The notes under the pieces were generated by a model that saw only the letters and a program-made list of their open reading frames with translations, ran no database searches and was not told the origin of the DNA. Shown in pieces: positions 5,962 through 14,416 of a DNA stretch of 21,650 nucleotides. This DNA comes from Clostridia bacterium (GTDB taxonomy: Bacteria > Bacillota > Sulfobacillia > SLMV01): assembly GCA_007136565.1 (NCBI GenBank), contig SLGS01000118.1, forward strand, positions 1 through 21,650. Reading direction: 5' to 3'. The position numbers and the translations under genes are program-made. The first letter of the stretch is position 1. The number at the start of each line of letters is the position of its first letter.

Positions 5962-7251
5962 GTGAACATCGAGATGAAATACGGTGAAGGCCGCGTGAGA
6001 ATAGACATTCCCGAACGGTGGAATGAACGCATGACCGTGGTCAAACCGGGCAATGACACCGGCAACAACCGCACTCAATCGAGCGAAGAGGCGATAATAC
6101 TCGGAGCATTGAATCATCCCGTCGAATGCCCGCCGCTGGAAGCCCTCGTGCACCCGGGGGAAACCGTGGTCATCGTAACGAGTGACATGACCCGCCCGAT
6201 GCCGACTCACAAGGTGATACCCCACGTCATCAAGAAATTGATCGGTGCCGGAATCGTCCCCGAGGACATAACGGTGGTATTCGCCCTCGGGATACATAGA
6301 AATCAAACTGCATCGGAACATCAAAAGTTGCTGGGTATTCCCCCGGATACAGGTATACGGGTCGAAGATAGTGACCCGTACAACGTTATCCAGGTGGGTC
6401 ACACCGCGTCTGGAACCCCGGTAAATGTAACTCGGACGGTAACCTCAGCCGACAGAATAGTCTGCCTCGGCAACGTTGAGTACCATTACTTCGCAGGTTA
6501 TTCCGGGGGTTACAAGGCCATACTCCCGGGAGTATGCGATCGGGAAACCGTAAGCCACAACCACAAGATGATTACCGATACCAACGCGAGGGCCGGGATA
6601 ATCGAAGGCAATCCCATCCGCGAAGATATCGACTCCGTGGCGGATGTCTTCCCCGTCGACTTCATCGTTAACGTCGTCTTGGACTCCTCCCATGGAATCG
6701 AGTTCTGCGCGGCGGGACACCCCTTATTCGCCCATCGAACAGCCGTCGACTACCTCAATAGTGTCGGTCAATTCGAAATCCAGCGGCGCGCTCCCTTGGT
6801 CATAGCCGGTACCGGCGGTTCTCCGAAGGATCTGAACTTGTATCAGGCGCAAAAAGCCCTGGAATTTTCATTGGTGTTCGCCCAACCGGGTGCACCCATA
6901 ATTCTCGTTGCGTCGTGCCCCGAAGGCTACGGAAACGAAACCATGGCGAGGTGGTTCGCTGAGTCGGGGAGTCCGGAGGGCATGGTCCAAAGGCTGGAAA
7001 ATGAGTTCGAGCTCGGAGGGCACAAGGCTGCGATGATTGCCAGGGCCGTCGCCCGTAATCCCGTGTGGATTGTCACGGAGATGCCCACGCGGGAAGTCAG
7101 CGGGGCATTCATGAAGCCCCTTAGGCCCCGGGATGGACGCATCACGCTACCAAAGGACCTCATCGAGCAGATCGATCGCTCGGGGCAAGTCGAAGATCCT
7201 ATATACGTTCTCCCCAATGCGGCTTCAACCTTCGCTCGAGCGCGGGACTAG
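5962..7251 (+). CDS. larA: LarA-family nickel-pincer racemase (lactate racemase-like)
   Basis: A 429-residue member of the LarA superfamily, which racemises or epimerises 2-hydroxyacids with a lysine-bound nickel pincer cofactor. With numbering from the chosen start, the expected features are present: SDMTRP (residues 74-79), GIHRNQTASEH (110-120, histidines 112 and 120), NVEYHYFAGYSGGYKAILPG with His175 and cofactor lysine 185, the SHNH histidines (199, 201), and NLYQAQKAL carrying the Gln/Lys pair of the C-terminal domain. GTG at 5962 is taken as the start because GGGGAGG lies eight bases upstream and the family begins here; an ATG at 5938 has no site and would include the Shine-Dalgarno itself. 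The substrate may be lactate or another 2-hydroxyacid. The cofactor genes larB, larC and larE are not in the window. Confidence 0.87.
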   Translation: MNIEMKYGEGRVRIDIPERWNERMTVVKPGNDTGNNRTQSSEEAIILGALNHPVECPPLEALVHPGETVVIVTSDMTRPMPTHKVIPHVIKKLIGAGIVPEDITVVFALGIHRNQTASEHQKLLGIPPDTGIRVEDSDPYNVIQVGHTASGTPVNVTRTVTSADRIVCLGNVEYHYFAGYSGGYKAILPGVCDRETVSHNHKMITDTNARAGIIEGNPIREDIDSVADVFPVDFIVNVVLDSSHGIEFCAAGHPLFAHRTAVDYLNSVGQFEIQRRAPLVIAGTGGSPKDLNLYQAQKALEFSLVFAQPGAPIILVASCPEGYGNETMARWFAESGSPEGMVQRLENEFELGGHKAAMIARAVARNPVWIVTEMPTREVSGAFMKPLRPRDGRITLPKDLIEQIDRSGQVEDPIYVLPNAASTFARARD

Positions 7252-7252
7252 A

Positions 7253-7304
7253 GCCCGTCCCGGGAGAGGGGTAGCTCTCGATATGCACTCCATCCGAGAC
7301 GGGC
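7253..7304. terminator. Two-tier hairpin between convergent genes
   Basis: GCCCGTC (7253-7259) pairs with GACGGGC (7298-7304), and inside them GAGAG pairs with CTCTC (7264-7268/7275-7279). This fills the 66-base gap between the racemase stop and the S9 peptidase stop, so it probably serves both genes. The loop region is long and no T-run is present. Confidence 0.5.
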
Positions 7305-7317
7305 AGCATTCTCCGCA

Positions 7318-9390
7318 TTAACGTTTGAGGTACCTGTCGAAAGCCTCCTCGATTCTCGGAAAAGCGTCGGCCCAGGATTCCCGACGCGCAAAGGTATGGA
7401 CTTCGTCGGGATAATAGTGGGCATCATGGGACTTTCCGAGCCGCAAGCAATCGAGAACGAGTTTGTCCATCTGGGCGAAGTCCACATTCTTGTCCGCGGT
7501 ACCGTGAAAGCTCACGAGGGGTCGCTGCAACGATTCTATGAAGTTACTCGGGGATCCGGCGAAATAGGTCTCCGGGCTTTCTTCCGGATCACCATCGAAG
7601 AATACGCTGAAGTTTCCGGACCACGGACCCTTCAGTGATTGGATCCAGTGGGTCCATTGTTCGAAATCGTAGACGCCGGCGACGTTGACACCCATGGCGA
7701 ATTCCTCCGGGTACTTGGTCAGCGCGGTTAACGTCATGTAGCCACCGTAACTCAATCCCCACACCGCGACCCGCTCCGAATCTACGTACGGGAGGCACTT
7801 CAGATAGCGGCCTGCTTCGACGACATCGACCACATCATCGACACCCATTTTGCGGAAAAGGGAGTTTCGAAACTCCCTACCATAGCCGATCCCTCCCCGG
7901 AAATTGATCGCCAGCGTGATATAACCCCGGTGCGCTAGGTATTGGGAGAATGCGTGGAATAGGGCATACGATCTGCTGGGATGAAATCCCGGCCTCATCT
8001 GCCTGACGGGTCCGCCGTGCACCCACACCAGGGCTGGATACCGCCGGTCCTCGTCTTCCTCGTCGAGGTCGGGGGGAGAGATCATATAACCGGTGATCTG
8101 CAGCCCTCCCGCTCCTTCGTAGCTAACTTCACGAGGTTCGATCGATAGGTCCTCGCTCCAGGTTCTCGGCATCGTGCGAGATAACCGCACGGTCTTCTCG
8201 CCCTCGGTTACTGGCTCACCGCCGGACTCGGCGAATGCACTCGAAACATCGGCTACCCAGAGATCAGCGCTCCTCCTGGCGTCGCAATGAATGAATGCAA
8301 TGGTCGGCGAACCTTGCGGACACCAGCTCGGGCTGACGTTAGTGCCTCCCAGGTCAGTAAGCTGCTTCGTCGCCTTGGCATCCACGTCCAATAACCACAA
8401 TTGGCGTTCGCCGGGGGAATTAATGTTCGACGCATAACAAACATATCTACCACCCGGTGCCCACGCGGGAGCGTCACCGACGAACCCCATGTCTTCACCG
8501 CGACCAAATGTTGCCTGCTCCATCGAACCATCATCCACATCGTAAACAAAAAGATGAGCCCATCCATCCGACTCACTCCTAAAGAGGATCCGACGGCCAT
8601 TCGGTTCGGGCCAGGCCCCCAGGGCACGAAGGCTGCCGGGCGTACCGAGGGCCCGTTCTACGTGAATAACGATCGGTTCGATGCATTGCCTGCGATTCGA
8701 CAAACCAGGGTTGATCTTAACGGTGTAGAATTCGACGACGGTGTTTCGGTCTAGGCTAGTCAAAGCGAGTAGTGTGTTCTCGTCCATCCAAGAGAGGGCG
8801 GCGCTCGCAGTCGAGCGTCTTTTGGAATACCAAAGCAAATTGCCATCGATACCGCAAACCCCTATGTGCTGTGCAAGGTGATCATCTGAGAAGTGAAAGG
8901 CAATGTTCGATCCATCACTGGACCAGATTATTCCTTCATCCATAGAGAATCCCGAAGCAACCACCTTGCCCGAGGGAGGGGTACACGTGTTCTCTGAACC
9001 GTCTTCCAGGTTCCAAATCCAAAGCGCATCACCGCGAACAAAGGCGAGATGCTCTCCGACTGGAGAATGTCGCGGGATACCGATGTCCTCGTGGCCCTTC
9101 GTCAAGATTCGAGCATTCCACCCGGATTCGGCGCCATGGGCCGAATAAAGACCACGCTCGGCCACGAAAACCAAAGAGGCGCCCCCGGGATGCCAATCAA
9201 ATGAGGAGACACTACCTTCGGCGTCGATAGTGTAGCGGCGATCCCCGGACCGGTCTAAAATTTCGAGTACTCCGATTCCTCCCCGATCAACAATGCAAGC
9301 CAGTTCTCTTCCGGTGGGTGACCATTCCCAATCCGACAAATACTCCAGATCCAGCACGTCCTCCAGTTGCAGTGCCCTCTCGCCTTTCAC
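7318..9390 (-). CDS. S9-family prolyl oligopeptidase / acylaminoacyl peptidase
   Basis: A 690-residue serine peptidase of family S9. About the first 400 residues have repeated short motifs of a beta-propeller of the WD40-like (TolB/DPP-IV-type) kind, such as SPTGRELACIVD, APAWAPGGRYVCYAS and SPSWCPQGSPTIAF. The C-terminal hydrolase domain begins near YPALVWVHGGP. The catalytic triad is Ser547 in GLSYGGYM, Asp633 in TADKNVDF and His665 in DEVHTF. There is no signal peptide, so it is cytosolic and likely trims short peptides delivered by a peptide importer. GTG at 9390 is the chosen start because GAGAGGGG lies seven bases upstream; an in-frame ATG at 9450 lacks such a site. It is transcribed alone and ends convergently with the racemase. 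Confidence 0.92.
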   Translation of the reverse strand: MKGERALQLEDVLDLEYLSDWEWSPTGRELACIVDRGGIGVLEILDRSGDRRYTIDAEGSVSSFDWHPGGASLVFVAERGLYSAHGAESGWNARILTKGHEDIGIPRHSPVGEHLAFVRGDALWIWNLEDGSENTCTPPSGKVVASGFSMDEGIIWSSDGSNIAFHFSDDHLAQHIGVCGIDGNLLWYSKRRSTASAALSWMDENTLLALTSLDRNTVVEFYTVKINPGLSNRRQCIEPIVIHVERALGTPGSLRALGAWPEPNGRRILFRSESDGWAHLFVYDVDDGSMEQATFGRGEDMGFVGDAPAWAPGGRYVCYASNINSPGERQLWLLDVDAKATKQLTDLGGTNVSPSWCPQGSPTIAFIHCDARRSADLWVADVSSAFAESGGEPVTEGEKTVRLSRTMPRTWSEDLSIEPREVSYEGAGGLQITGYMISPPDLDEEDEDRRYPALVWVHGGPVRQMRPGFHPSRSYALFHAFSQYLAHRGYITLAINFRGGIGYGREFRNSLFRKMGVDDVVDVVEAGRYLKCLPYVDSERVAVWGLSYGGYMTLTALTKYPEEFAMGVNVAGVYDFEQWTHWIQSLKGPWSGNFSVFFDGDPEESPETYFAGSPSNFIESLQRPLVSFHGTADKNVDFAQMDKLVLDCLRLGKSHDAHYYPDEVHTFARRESWADAFPRIEEAFDRYLKR

Positions 9391-9637
9391 TCGACCACCC
9401 CTCTCAGCATTGTTGACTGGTTTCGTGCCCCGATTCGGGGATACCTCCAAGAGCCGAGAAAGGGCGAAAAAACGCGAATGGCTTCGTCAACTTCCGACAG
9501 TATCCGCGGGCACGATGTGATAGATTATCAGCGTAAATCCACTGAATCAGGAAAGGAGCGTGTTCTTGTTGAGTGAACCGCTGAGACAAGCGGGCACGAA
9601 GATGAACTTCAAGTTGGCGGGCGGGGGAGGGGTTGGT
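9391..9637. promoter_or_regulatory. Divergent gap upstream of S9 peptidase and small acidic protein
   Basis: This 247-base stretch should contain the promoters of the flanking divergent genes. I see no convincing -35/-10 pair. AAGGAG (9553-9558) precedes an in-frame TTG at 9566, an alternative start of the plus-strand gene, and GGGGGAGGGG lies just before the ATG at 9638. Confidence 0.35.
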
Positions 9638-10027
9638 ATGGATAGTCCATATCGATTCTTGCAAACGGTCATGCGCGAACGCCAAGAACAGGATAGGGTT
9701 AGGCGGTATCGATACGATCTGCTGGCTCGTTGCCCGCGGGAAGATCACTTCTACGTGATCCGGGCCAGGAAGACCGACGACTCCGATCGCCAGCTATCCG
9801 ACACACCCTTGGCGACGGAGGCGGTCACGGCGAGCGGCATCTCGGGTGATGAGGGCGAGATTCTGGAGGTGTTCTTGGATATCGCCCACGCCCGGGATCC
9901 CGTCGACCCAGTGCATTTGCCCGATATCCTGTCGGACTGCATCGATGAGAGCGATCTTACCGACGATCAGTTGGTCGAGAGTCACGAATTGGGAGACTAC
10001 TTCTATTACGACGAGATAACCCGGTGA
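9638..10027 (+). CDS. Small acidic protein of unknown function
   Basis: A 129-residue protein I do not recognise. The N-terminus is basic and arginine-rich (RERQEQDRVRRYRYDLLAR, about residues 14-32); the rest becomes strongly acidic and ends in LGDYFYYDEITR. There is no signal peptide or membrane segment and only two cysteines. ATG at 9638 was chosen because a GGAGG lies seven bases upstream. A TTG at 9566 with AGGAG seven bases upstream would add 24 residues including KLAGGGGVG, a glycine run produced by the ribosome-binding sequence itself, which argues against it. The gene stands alone between a divergent peptidase and a strong hairpin. The charge split could suit binding to nucleic acid or to a partner protein, but no function is claimed. 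Confidence 0.65.
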   Translation: MDSPYRFLQTVMRERQEQDRVRRYRYDLLARCPREDHFYVIRARKTDDSDRQLSDTPLATEAVTASGISGDEGEILEVFLDIAHARDPVDPVHLPDILSDCIDESDLTDDQLVESHELGDYFYYDEITR

Positions 10028-10087
10028 ATACGAACGACGTCGACGAGGAGAACGCAAGATGAGAAACATATCTCGGTCGGGAGAGTT

Positions 10088-10131
10088 GGCTTCGGTGTAG
10101 GAGCGGTATCTGGCCCTCCTACACCGAAGCC
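10088..10131. terminator. Strong hairpin terminator between convergent genes
   Basis: GGCTTCGGTGTAGGAG (10088-10103) and its exact complement (10116-10131) form a perfect 16-bp stem with a 12-base loop, followed on the plus strand by CTTTATG. It lies 60 bases after the small acidic protein and 31 bases beyond the stop of the minus-strand permease, so it probably terminates both. Confidence 0.8.
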
Positions 10132-10162
10132 CTTTATGAAGATATGGCTCGTTCGAATTGAA

Positions 10163-11029
10163 TCAGCCGGAGTCACGCAGGCGAGGATCGAGAATATCCC
10201 TAATCCAGTCACCGAGCAGGTTAATGCTCAACACCATGACCATGATCGTAATTCCCGGATAGGTCGCCAGCCAGGGGGAGAGACTCAAGTATTCCCTACC
10301 ATCGGCGAGCATAGCACCCCAACTGGGTATGGCGGGGGGCACTCCCAACCCCAGGAAGCTCAGTGATGCCTCCGTGATGATGGTCCTCGCGGCGGAAAAA
10401 CTTGCCAGCACGATTACGGGACCCCAACAATTGGGCAGCACGTGGCGGAAGATGATCTGGAAAGGGCGGGCTCCCAACGCTGCGGCCGCCTCGACGAACT
10501 CCCGTTCCCTCAAACTCTTAACCTGTCCTCTTACTATGCGCCCGTAGGGCACCCAGCCGGCAATACCCAATACTAGAATCAGGTTTACCAAACCTGGCCC
10601 AAGAACGGCGAGAACCGCTATCGCGAGCAGGATGAAGGGGAACGCCGCCTGTATGTCGGCCAATCTCATCAGTGCATCGTCTACGAGTCCACCGTAGTAA
10701 CCGGATATCAGGCCGATAATGACTCCTATACTGCCGGCGACGAAAGTCGCCGTTATGGCAACCAGGATGGAAACTCGTGATCCAAAGATCAAACGGGTGA
10801 GTATATCCCTGCCAAGAGCATCAGTACCCAAGAAGTGCTCGGGTACTCCGCCGTCGTGCCAGGAAGGGGGTATCATCCGGTTGACTATGGCTATCTTGGT
10901 GGGGTCATGTGTGGTGAGTTGGGGCGCAAAGATGGCCATGAGCACAAAGCACACCAGCACAATGAGGCCCAGACTAGCCTGCCATGAGAGTTTTCTCGCG
11001 AGTTTAATCATTCCCTCGTGGATTGTCAT
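10163..11029 (-). CDS. dppC: Oligopeptide ABC importer permease (DppC-like)
   Basis: A 288-residue inner-membrane permease of the DppC/OppC type. The N-terminal part has one hydrophobic helix (LGLIVLVCFVLMAIFAPQ), then the typical periplasmic segment ending HFLGTDALGRDILTRLIFGSR. Five more helices follow, with the permease cytoplasmic loop EAAAALGARPFQIIFRHVLPN, which contacts the ATPase. The C-terminus is LLGDWIRDILDPRLRDSG, typical of DppC. ATG at 11029 follows the upstream permease stop by seven bases, with AGGA five bases before it, so translation is probably coupled. It is the last gene of the operon, and a strong hairpin follows. The two ATPase genes usually expected next are missing. 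Confidence 0.9.
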   Translation of the reverse strand: MTIHEGMIKLARKLSWQASLGLIVLVCFVLMAIFAPQLTTHDPTKIAIVNRMIPPSWHDGGVPEHFLGTDALGRDILTRLIFGSRVSILVAITATFVAGSIGVIIGLISGYYGGLVDDALMRLADIQAAFPFILLAIAVLAVLGPGLVNLILVLGIAGWVPYGRIVRGQVKSLREREFVEAAAALGARPFQIIFRHVLPNCWGPVIVLASFSAARTIITEASLSFLGLGVPPAIPSWGAMLADGREYLSLSPWLATYPGITIMVMVLSINLLGDWIRDILDPRLRDSG

Positions 11030-11036
11030 CACCGTC

Positions 11037-11963
11037 CTATGAATACCTTATCCTGGGATCTATCATCGCGTACGTCAGATCTACGATCGTGTTAGCGAGG
11101 ACGAAAGAACTGGCGAGGACGACAACACCGGCTTGTACAACGGGGAAATCCTTTGCACCGATGCTCGTCACGACTAGTCGCCCCACGCCGGGCCAAGCGA
11201 ATACCGTTTCTATGATGACCGTGCCACCAAGCATGGCCCCGACCTGCAGGCCGATGAGTGTGATGACGGGGATCAATGCGTTCTTTAGCGCGTGCCGGTA
11301 TATGACGCGTTGCTTGGACAGTCCCTTCGCGCGCGCGGTTCTAATGTAATCCAAGCCCAGGACCTCCAGCATGGAGGAGCGCATCACTCGGGCATTTTGG
11401 GCCACGTAGAAGAATGCCAGGGTGATCGAGGGTAAGATGAGGTGTTCGATACCGCCTCGCCCAGATATGGGAAGAAGCCTCAACTGAACACCAAAGAATA
11501 GCATTAGCATTATTCCGATCCAAAAGGAGGGCATGGATTGTCCCATCAACGCGAATAGCATGGCAACACCGTCGATGGGGGTGTTCCTCTTCACCGCCGC
11601 CAAGATCCCAAGGGGTATACCCGCTGCAACGGATAGCAATAGCGCCAGAACCGCCAGTTGCATCGTGGCCGGCATGCGCTCCGCTATGAGTTCTAGGGCC
11701 GGACGACCATGTCTGAAAGAAGTGCCGAAATCACCCCTGACTGCATCGCTCGCGTAATCGACATACTGGACGTACCAGGGGCGATTGAACCCCATGTTCT
11801 CTCGCCATTCTTCGATTTGATCCGCAGTCATTACCTCGGCAGCAGGGCCAAGCCAGAGTTCGGCGGGATCGCCGCTTAGGAACATTAGTCCAAAGGATAC
11901 GACGGTGACGCCGAAGAGTACGAGTATCAGCTGCGGTATTCGCCTGAGAATGTAGTTCGCCAT
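11037..11963 (-). CDS. dppB: Oligopeptide ABC importer permease (DppB-like)
   Basis: A 308-residue inner-membrane permease of the DppB/OppB type with six helices. It begins with the family's typical MANYILRRIPQLILVLFGVT and carries the conserved GDP motif (MFLSGDPAELW), GFNRPWYVQYVDY, and the loop RTARAKGLSKQRVIYRHALK that contacts the ATPase. The C-terminal IVDLTYAMIDPRIRYS is also typical. ATG at 11963 has GGAGG seven bases upstream; a TTG two codons earlier is too close to that site. It follows the substrate-binding protein gene across a 73-base gap holding a strong hairpin. Its substrate class is probably peptides, but members also carry nickel, sugars or other solutes. Confidence 0.9.
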   Translation of the reverse strand: MANYILRRIPQLILVLFGVTVVSFGLMFLSGDPAELWLGPAAEVMTADQIEEWRENMGFNRPWYVQYVDYASDAVRGDFGTSFRHGRPALELIAERMPATMQLAVLALLLSVAAGIPLGILAAVKRNTPIDGVAMLFALMGQSMPSFWIGIMLMLFFGVQLRLLPISGRGGIEHLILPSITLAFFYVAQNARVMRSSMLEVLGLDYIRTARAKGLSKQRVIYRHALKNALIPVITLIGLQVGAMLGGTVIIETVFAWPGVGRLVVTSIGAKDFPVVQAGVVVLASSFVLANTIVDLTYAMIDPRIRYS

Positions 11964-11991
11964 ACTCAATCCTCCGATTCAGCGGGTTCGC

Positions 11992-12025
11992 TCACGAGGG
12001 AGGGGGGAGACCCCCTCCCTCGTGA
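11992..12025 (-). terminator. Intercistronic hairpin between binding-protein and permease genes
   Basis: TCACGAGGGAGGGGG (11992-12006) and its exact complement (12011-12025) form a perfect 15-bp GC-rich stem with a four-base loop. Read on the minus strand it begins 19 bases after the binding-protein stop and ends 28 bases before the permease start. There is no T-run. Such stems commonly cause partial termination or protect the upstream message, so the binding protein exceeds the permeases. Confidence 0.75.
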
Positions 12026-12044
12026 AACCGGAACGAGCGAGGAA

Positions 12045-13691
12045 TTACCTGAGGCTAGCCTCGGTCATTCTGATACGCTCGTCCGCTCGAGGCTGCCAAT
12101 CGAGGCGATCCGAGGCGGCATATATATCCACCTGGAACCATATGAAGATGAAAGGAGCTTCTTCGAAGGCGATATCTTCCAACTCCCAGAGCAGTTCGCG
12201 CTGGCGCTCGGGGTCGAACTCCTGAGAGAGCTCTGCGTAGAGTTCCTCAAACCTCGGGTGATCGAATCCTACGCGGTTTGAACCGGAGTCCGCGGCCAAG
12301 AAGGCGATATCCATCCAGGTAAAGGATGTACCCGATCCGATGAGGTGCATGTCGCCAAAACCCTCACCCTGGTTGGCGGCCATGCCGATGAACACGGACC
12401 ACTCCACGACCTGGACATCGACCTCGATGCCAACGGCTTCCATGTCGGAGGCGATGACTTGCGCCATATTCCTGTCCTGGATGTAGCGACCATCCGGGGT
12501 GTGCAAGACGAGTGAGAGGGGCTCCCCATCCTTTTCGCGGACACCCGTCGCTTCGTTCATGACCCATCCGGCCTCATCCAACAACTCAGCGGCCTTATCG
12601 GGATCGTACGGATACGGTTCGATGTCCGGGTTGCTATTCGGCGGGTTAACTATAGTTCCCGCGGGCTCACCGAGTCCGCCCAAAAGGGAGTCCAACATAC
12701 CTTCAGCGTCGAAAGCGTAGTTCATCGCCTGGCGAACGCGCCTATCTTCCAGCGCGGGGTGCCGGGGATTACGCCCGTGGCCCAGTCCAATGATCACGCG
12801 GCGACCACCGGGTACATCGCGAACTCCGATACCAGCATGGTCTTCGACCTCTGCAACTAGATCCGGAGGAACGTTAACGATAAGGTCCGCTCCGCCGGCC
12901 TTGAGCTCCGCAATTCTCGTAGCAGTCTCGGGAACGGGCCTCCACATGACTTCCTTTATCGCCGGGGGACCGTCACGGTAATCTTCCCAAGCCTCTATGC
13001 GGACGTACTCATCGGGAACCCACTCGATCATCTTGTAAGGACCTGTGCCGATGGCCGTCTCCCTAGTTGCCTCTTCGAAGGAGATATCGGCGAGAACATT
13101 GGGGGACAGGATCCACATACTATTGACGATCTGCGGTACGACCGGATTCGGCGCGTTGGTGGTGATGTGCACAGTGTACTCATCCACCGCGACGATAGAT
13201 TCCATGTCCAGGATGTTGTGGGTGTGATTGTCAGCGTCGACTCCGGCTGCAATCATTTCATCGAGACGCTCGAATGAGAACACGACCGCATCCGCGTTCA
13301 TGGGATCCCCATTGTGGAAAACGACGTCCTCCCTGAGCTTGAATTCCCAGGTCCGATTGTCCTCGCTGACTACGCTCCATTCAGTGGCCAGCATGGGTTG
13401 GGTCTCCATGTTGGCATCCCTGTCGGTGAGGGTCTCGAAGATGTGTAGATGCACGTTGGTGCTACTCAGCGTCTGGCCCTGGTACGGGTCCATGTTATCG
13501 ATATCGACGCCCTGCAAGATCACGACGGGTTCGTGTTCTTCCGGTTCCTCGGATGGCTCTTCAGCAGGTTCTTCAGTGTCCGCTGGTTCTTCCGGGTCAT
13601 CTGCGGGTGCAGACGCTTGTCCGCATCCAGCAATAACCATCACGATCACCATGAGCAGAGCGACCAAAGTAAGATTCATCCATTTTGGCAA
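12045..13691 (-). CDS. Oligopeptide ABC importer lipoprotein (family 5 substrate-binding protein)
   Basis: A 548-residue extracytoplasmic solute-binding protein of family 5 (DppA/OppA type). A lipoprotein signal is visible: MPKWMNLTLVALLMVIVMVIAGCG, with lipobox IAGC and lipidated Cys about residue 23. An acidic, proline-rich linker (EEPADTEEPAEEPSEEPEEH) follows. The mature domain has VFHNGDPMNADAVVFSFERL near its start, GTGPYKMIEWVPDEY, and the family's VRQAMNYAFDAEGML and PYPYDPDKAAELLDEAGW motifs. TTG at 13691 is chosen because GGAGGG lies six bases upstream; the ATG at 13679 is too far from that site. The protein should capture peptides, or possibly a metal chelate or other solute, and pass them to the two downstream permeases. 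Confidence 0.93.
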   Translation of the reverse strand: MPKWMNLTLVALLMVIVMVIAGCGQASAPADDPEEPADTEEPAEEPSEEPEEHEPVVILQGVDIDNMDPYQGQTLSSTNVHLHIFETLTDRDANMETQPMLATEWSVVSEDNRTWEFKLREDVVFHNGDPMNADAVVFSFERLDEMIAAGVDADNHTHNILDMESIVAVDEYTVHITTNAPNPVVPQIVNSMWILSPNVLADISFEEATRETAIGTGPYKMIEWVPDEYVRIEAWEDYRDGPPAIKEVMWRPVPETATRIAELKAGGADLIVNVPPDLVAEVEDHAGIGVRDVPGGRRVIIGLGHGRNPRHPALEDRRVRQAMNYAFDAEGMLDSLLGGLGEPAGTIVNPPNSNPDIEPYPYDPDKAAELLDEAGWVMNEATGVREKDGEPLSLVLHTPDGRYIQDRNMAQVIASDMEAVGIEVDVQVVEWSVFIGMAANQGEGFGDMHLIGSGTSFTWMDIAFLAADSGSNRVGFDHPRFEELYAELSQEFDPERQRELLWELEDIAFEEAPFIFIWFQVDIYAASDRLDWQPRADERIRMTEASLR

Positions 13692-13808
13692 TCCAATCCC
13701 TCCAAATATTCCTTTTTTCGAGAGTCCTCGCGCCCCTCGAATCCGATAGTACGGAACCCGAACGATTTGCGTATTGTTCGAAGGCCGAAATACCGCAATC
13801 CGAGCATC

Positions 13809-13835
13809 GTTATAGGATATAAAACGATTGTCCAA
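13809..13835 (-). promoter_or_regulatory. Candidate promoter of the ABC importer operon
   Basis: On the minus strand, TTGGAC (13835-13830) and TATAAC (13814-13809) are separated by 15 bases, somewhat short for a sigma-70-type promoter. Transcription would begin near 13802, giving a leader of about 110 bases. It is the best match in the region, but weak. Confidence 0.3.
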
Positions 13836-13859
13836 TTTTACGGCGCCACGTGCCATACT

Positions 13860-14416
13860 GTCAACCGATAGCGTCCCCGAGTTGCCCTATTTCGCAGACT
13901 CGCAATGATTATTCGCCTTTTTTCGTCTAATCATCGGGCTACAGTAGCGCACTCCAGCACTGGACCGCGCACTCAATCCAGTTATCAATAATCCTGGACG
14001 GTATTCATCACTGGCTTCGGTTGGATCACGAATTGCGGACATCCATTACGGTGTGGAAGTAGGGAGGCAGCACTCGAGTTTTGCTACCCGGCATGCCCGG
14101 ACTGGATGCTGACAGGGGCACACAAGGCCACTGTCAGCGATAGCGAGTATGGGGCCGGCCCAATCCCCATCCACAGGGCGACCACTAACGCTACAGCGCT
14201 TTCAGTGCGTCCAAGACTCAAGAAGGGGAGTGGATGATATTTCACAACTTGTTATCTGATTGTCTGACACCGATGAGGCGCACTGAACCCAGGCACAAGA
14301 CGCGAGGAGAGGATGGCGGACGCCTCACGCCGGAGAGATCGACTCGATCGAAACGGAGAGCAACTTCCGATAATGGATATTATGTTAAGTTGATTATCGA
14401 TTTGCACTGGAGGTAG
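13860..14416. other. Gene-free stretch of about 560 bases with inverted repeats
   Basis: I find no credible coding frame or tRNA here; the 60-codon plus-strand frame near its end has no ribosome binding site. The first part is upstream of the ABC importer operon, the last part upstream of the membrane hydrolase. It holds ACTGGA with TCCAGT around 13958-13981, and an 8-bp inverted repeat GCTGACAG/CTGTCAGC (14108-14115/14131-14138) with a 15-base loop. A CGATAAT/ATTATCG pair lies at 14368-14399. A short unrecognised RNA cannot be excluded. Confidence 0.45.
14368..14399 (+). promoter_or_regulatory. AT-rich inverted repeat before the membrane hydrolase
   Basis: CGATAAT (14368-14374) and ATTATCG (14393-14399) are exact complements separated by 18 bases; TATTAT at 14379-14384 inside could be a -10 element. 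It lies 18 bases before the gene's start and may be its promoter/operator. No clear -35 is seen. Confidence 0.3.

Noticed and set aside
5851..6402. A 183-codon minus-strand frame across the start of the racemase gene
   Set aside because: It is antisense to conserved LarA motifs, is rich in His/Arg/Tyr as expected for an antisense shadow, and has no ribosome binding site.
10060..10101. A 13-codon frame (MRNISRSGELASV) with GAGGAG upstream
   Set aside because: It overlaps the left arm of the 16-bp terminator and is too short to separate from chance without conservation data.
13480..13620. Low-complexity Glu/Pro/Ala run in the binding protein
   Set aside because: It is the usual flexible linker after the lipidated cysteine of Gram-positive-type solute-binding lipoproteins, not a repeat element.
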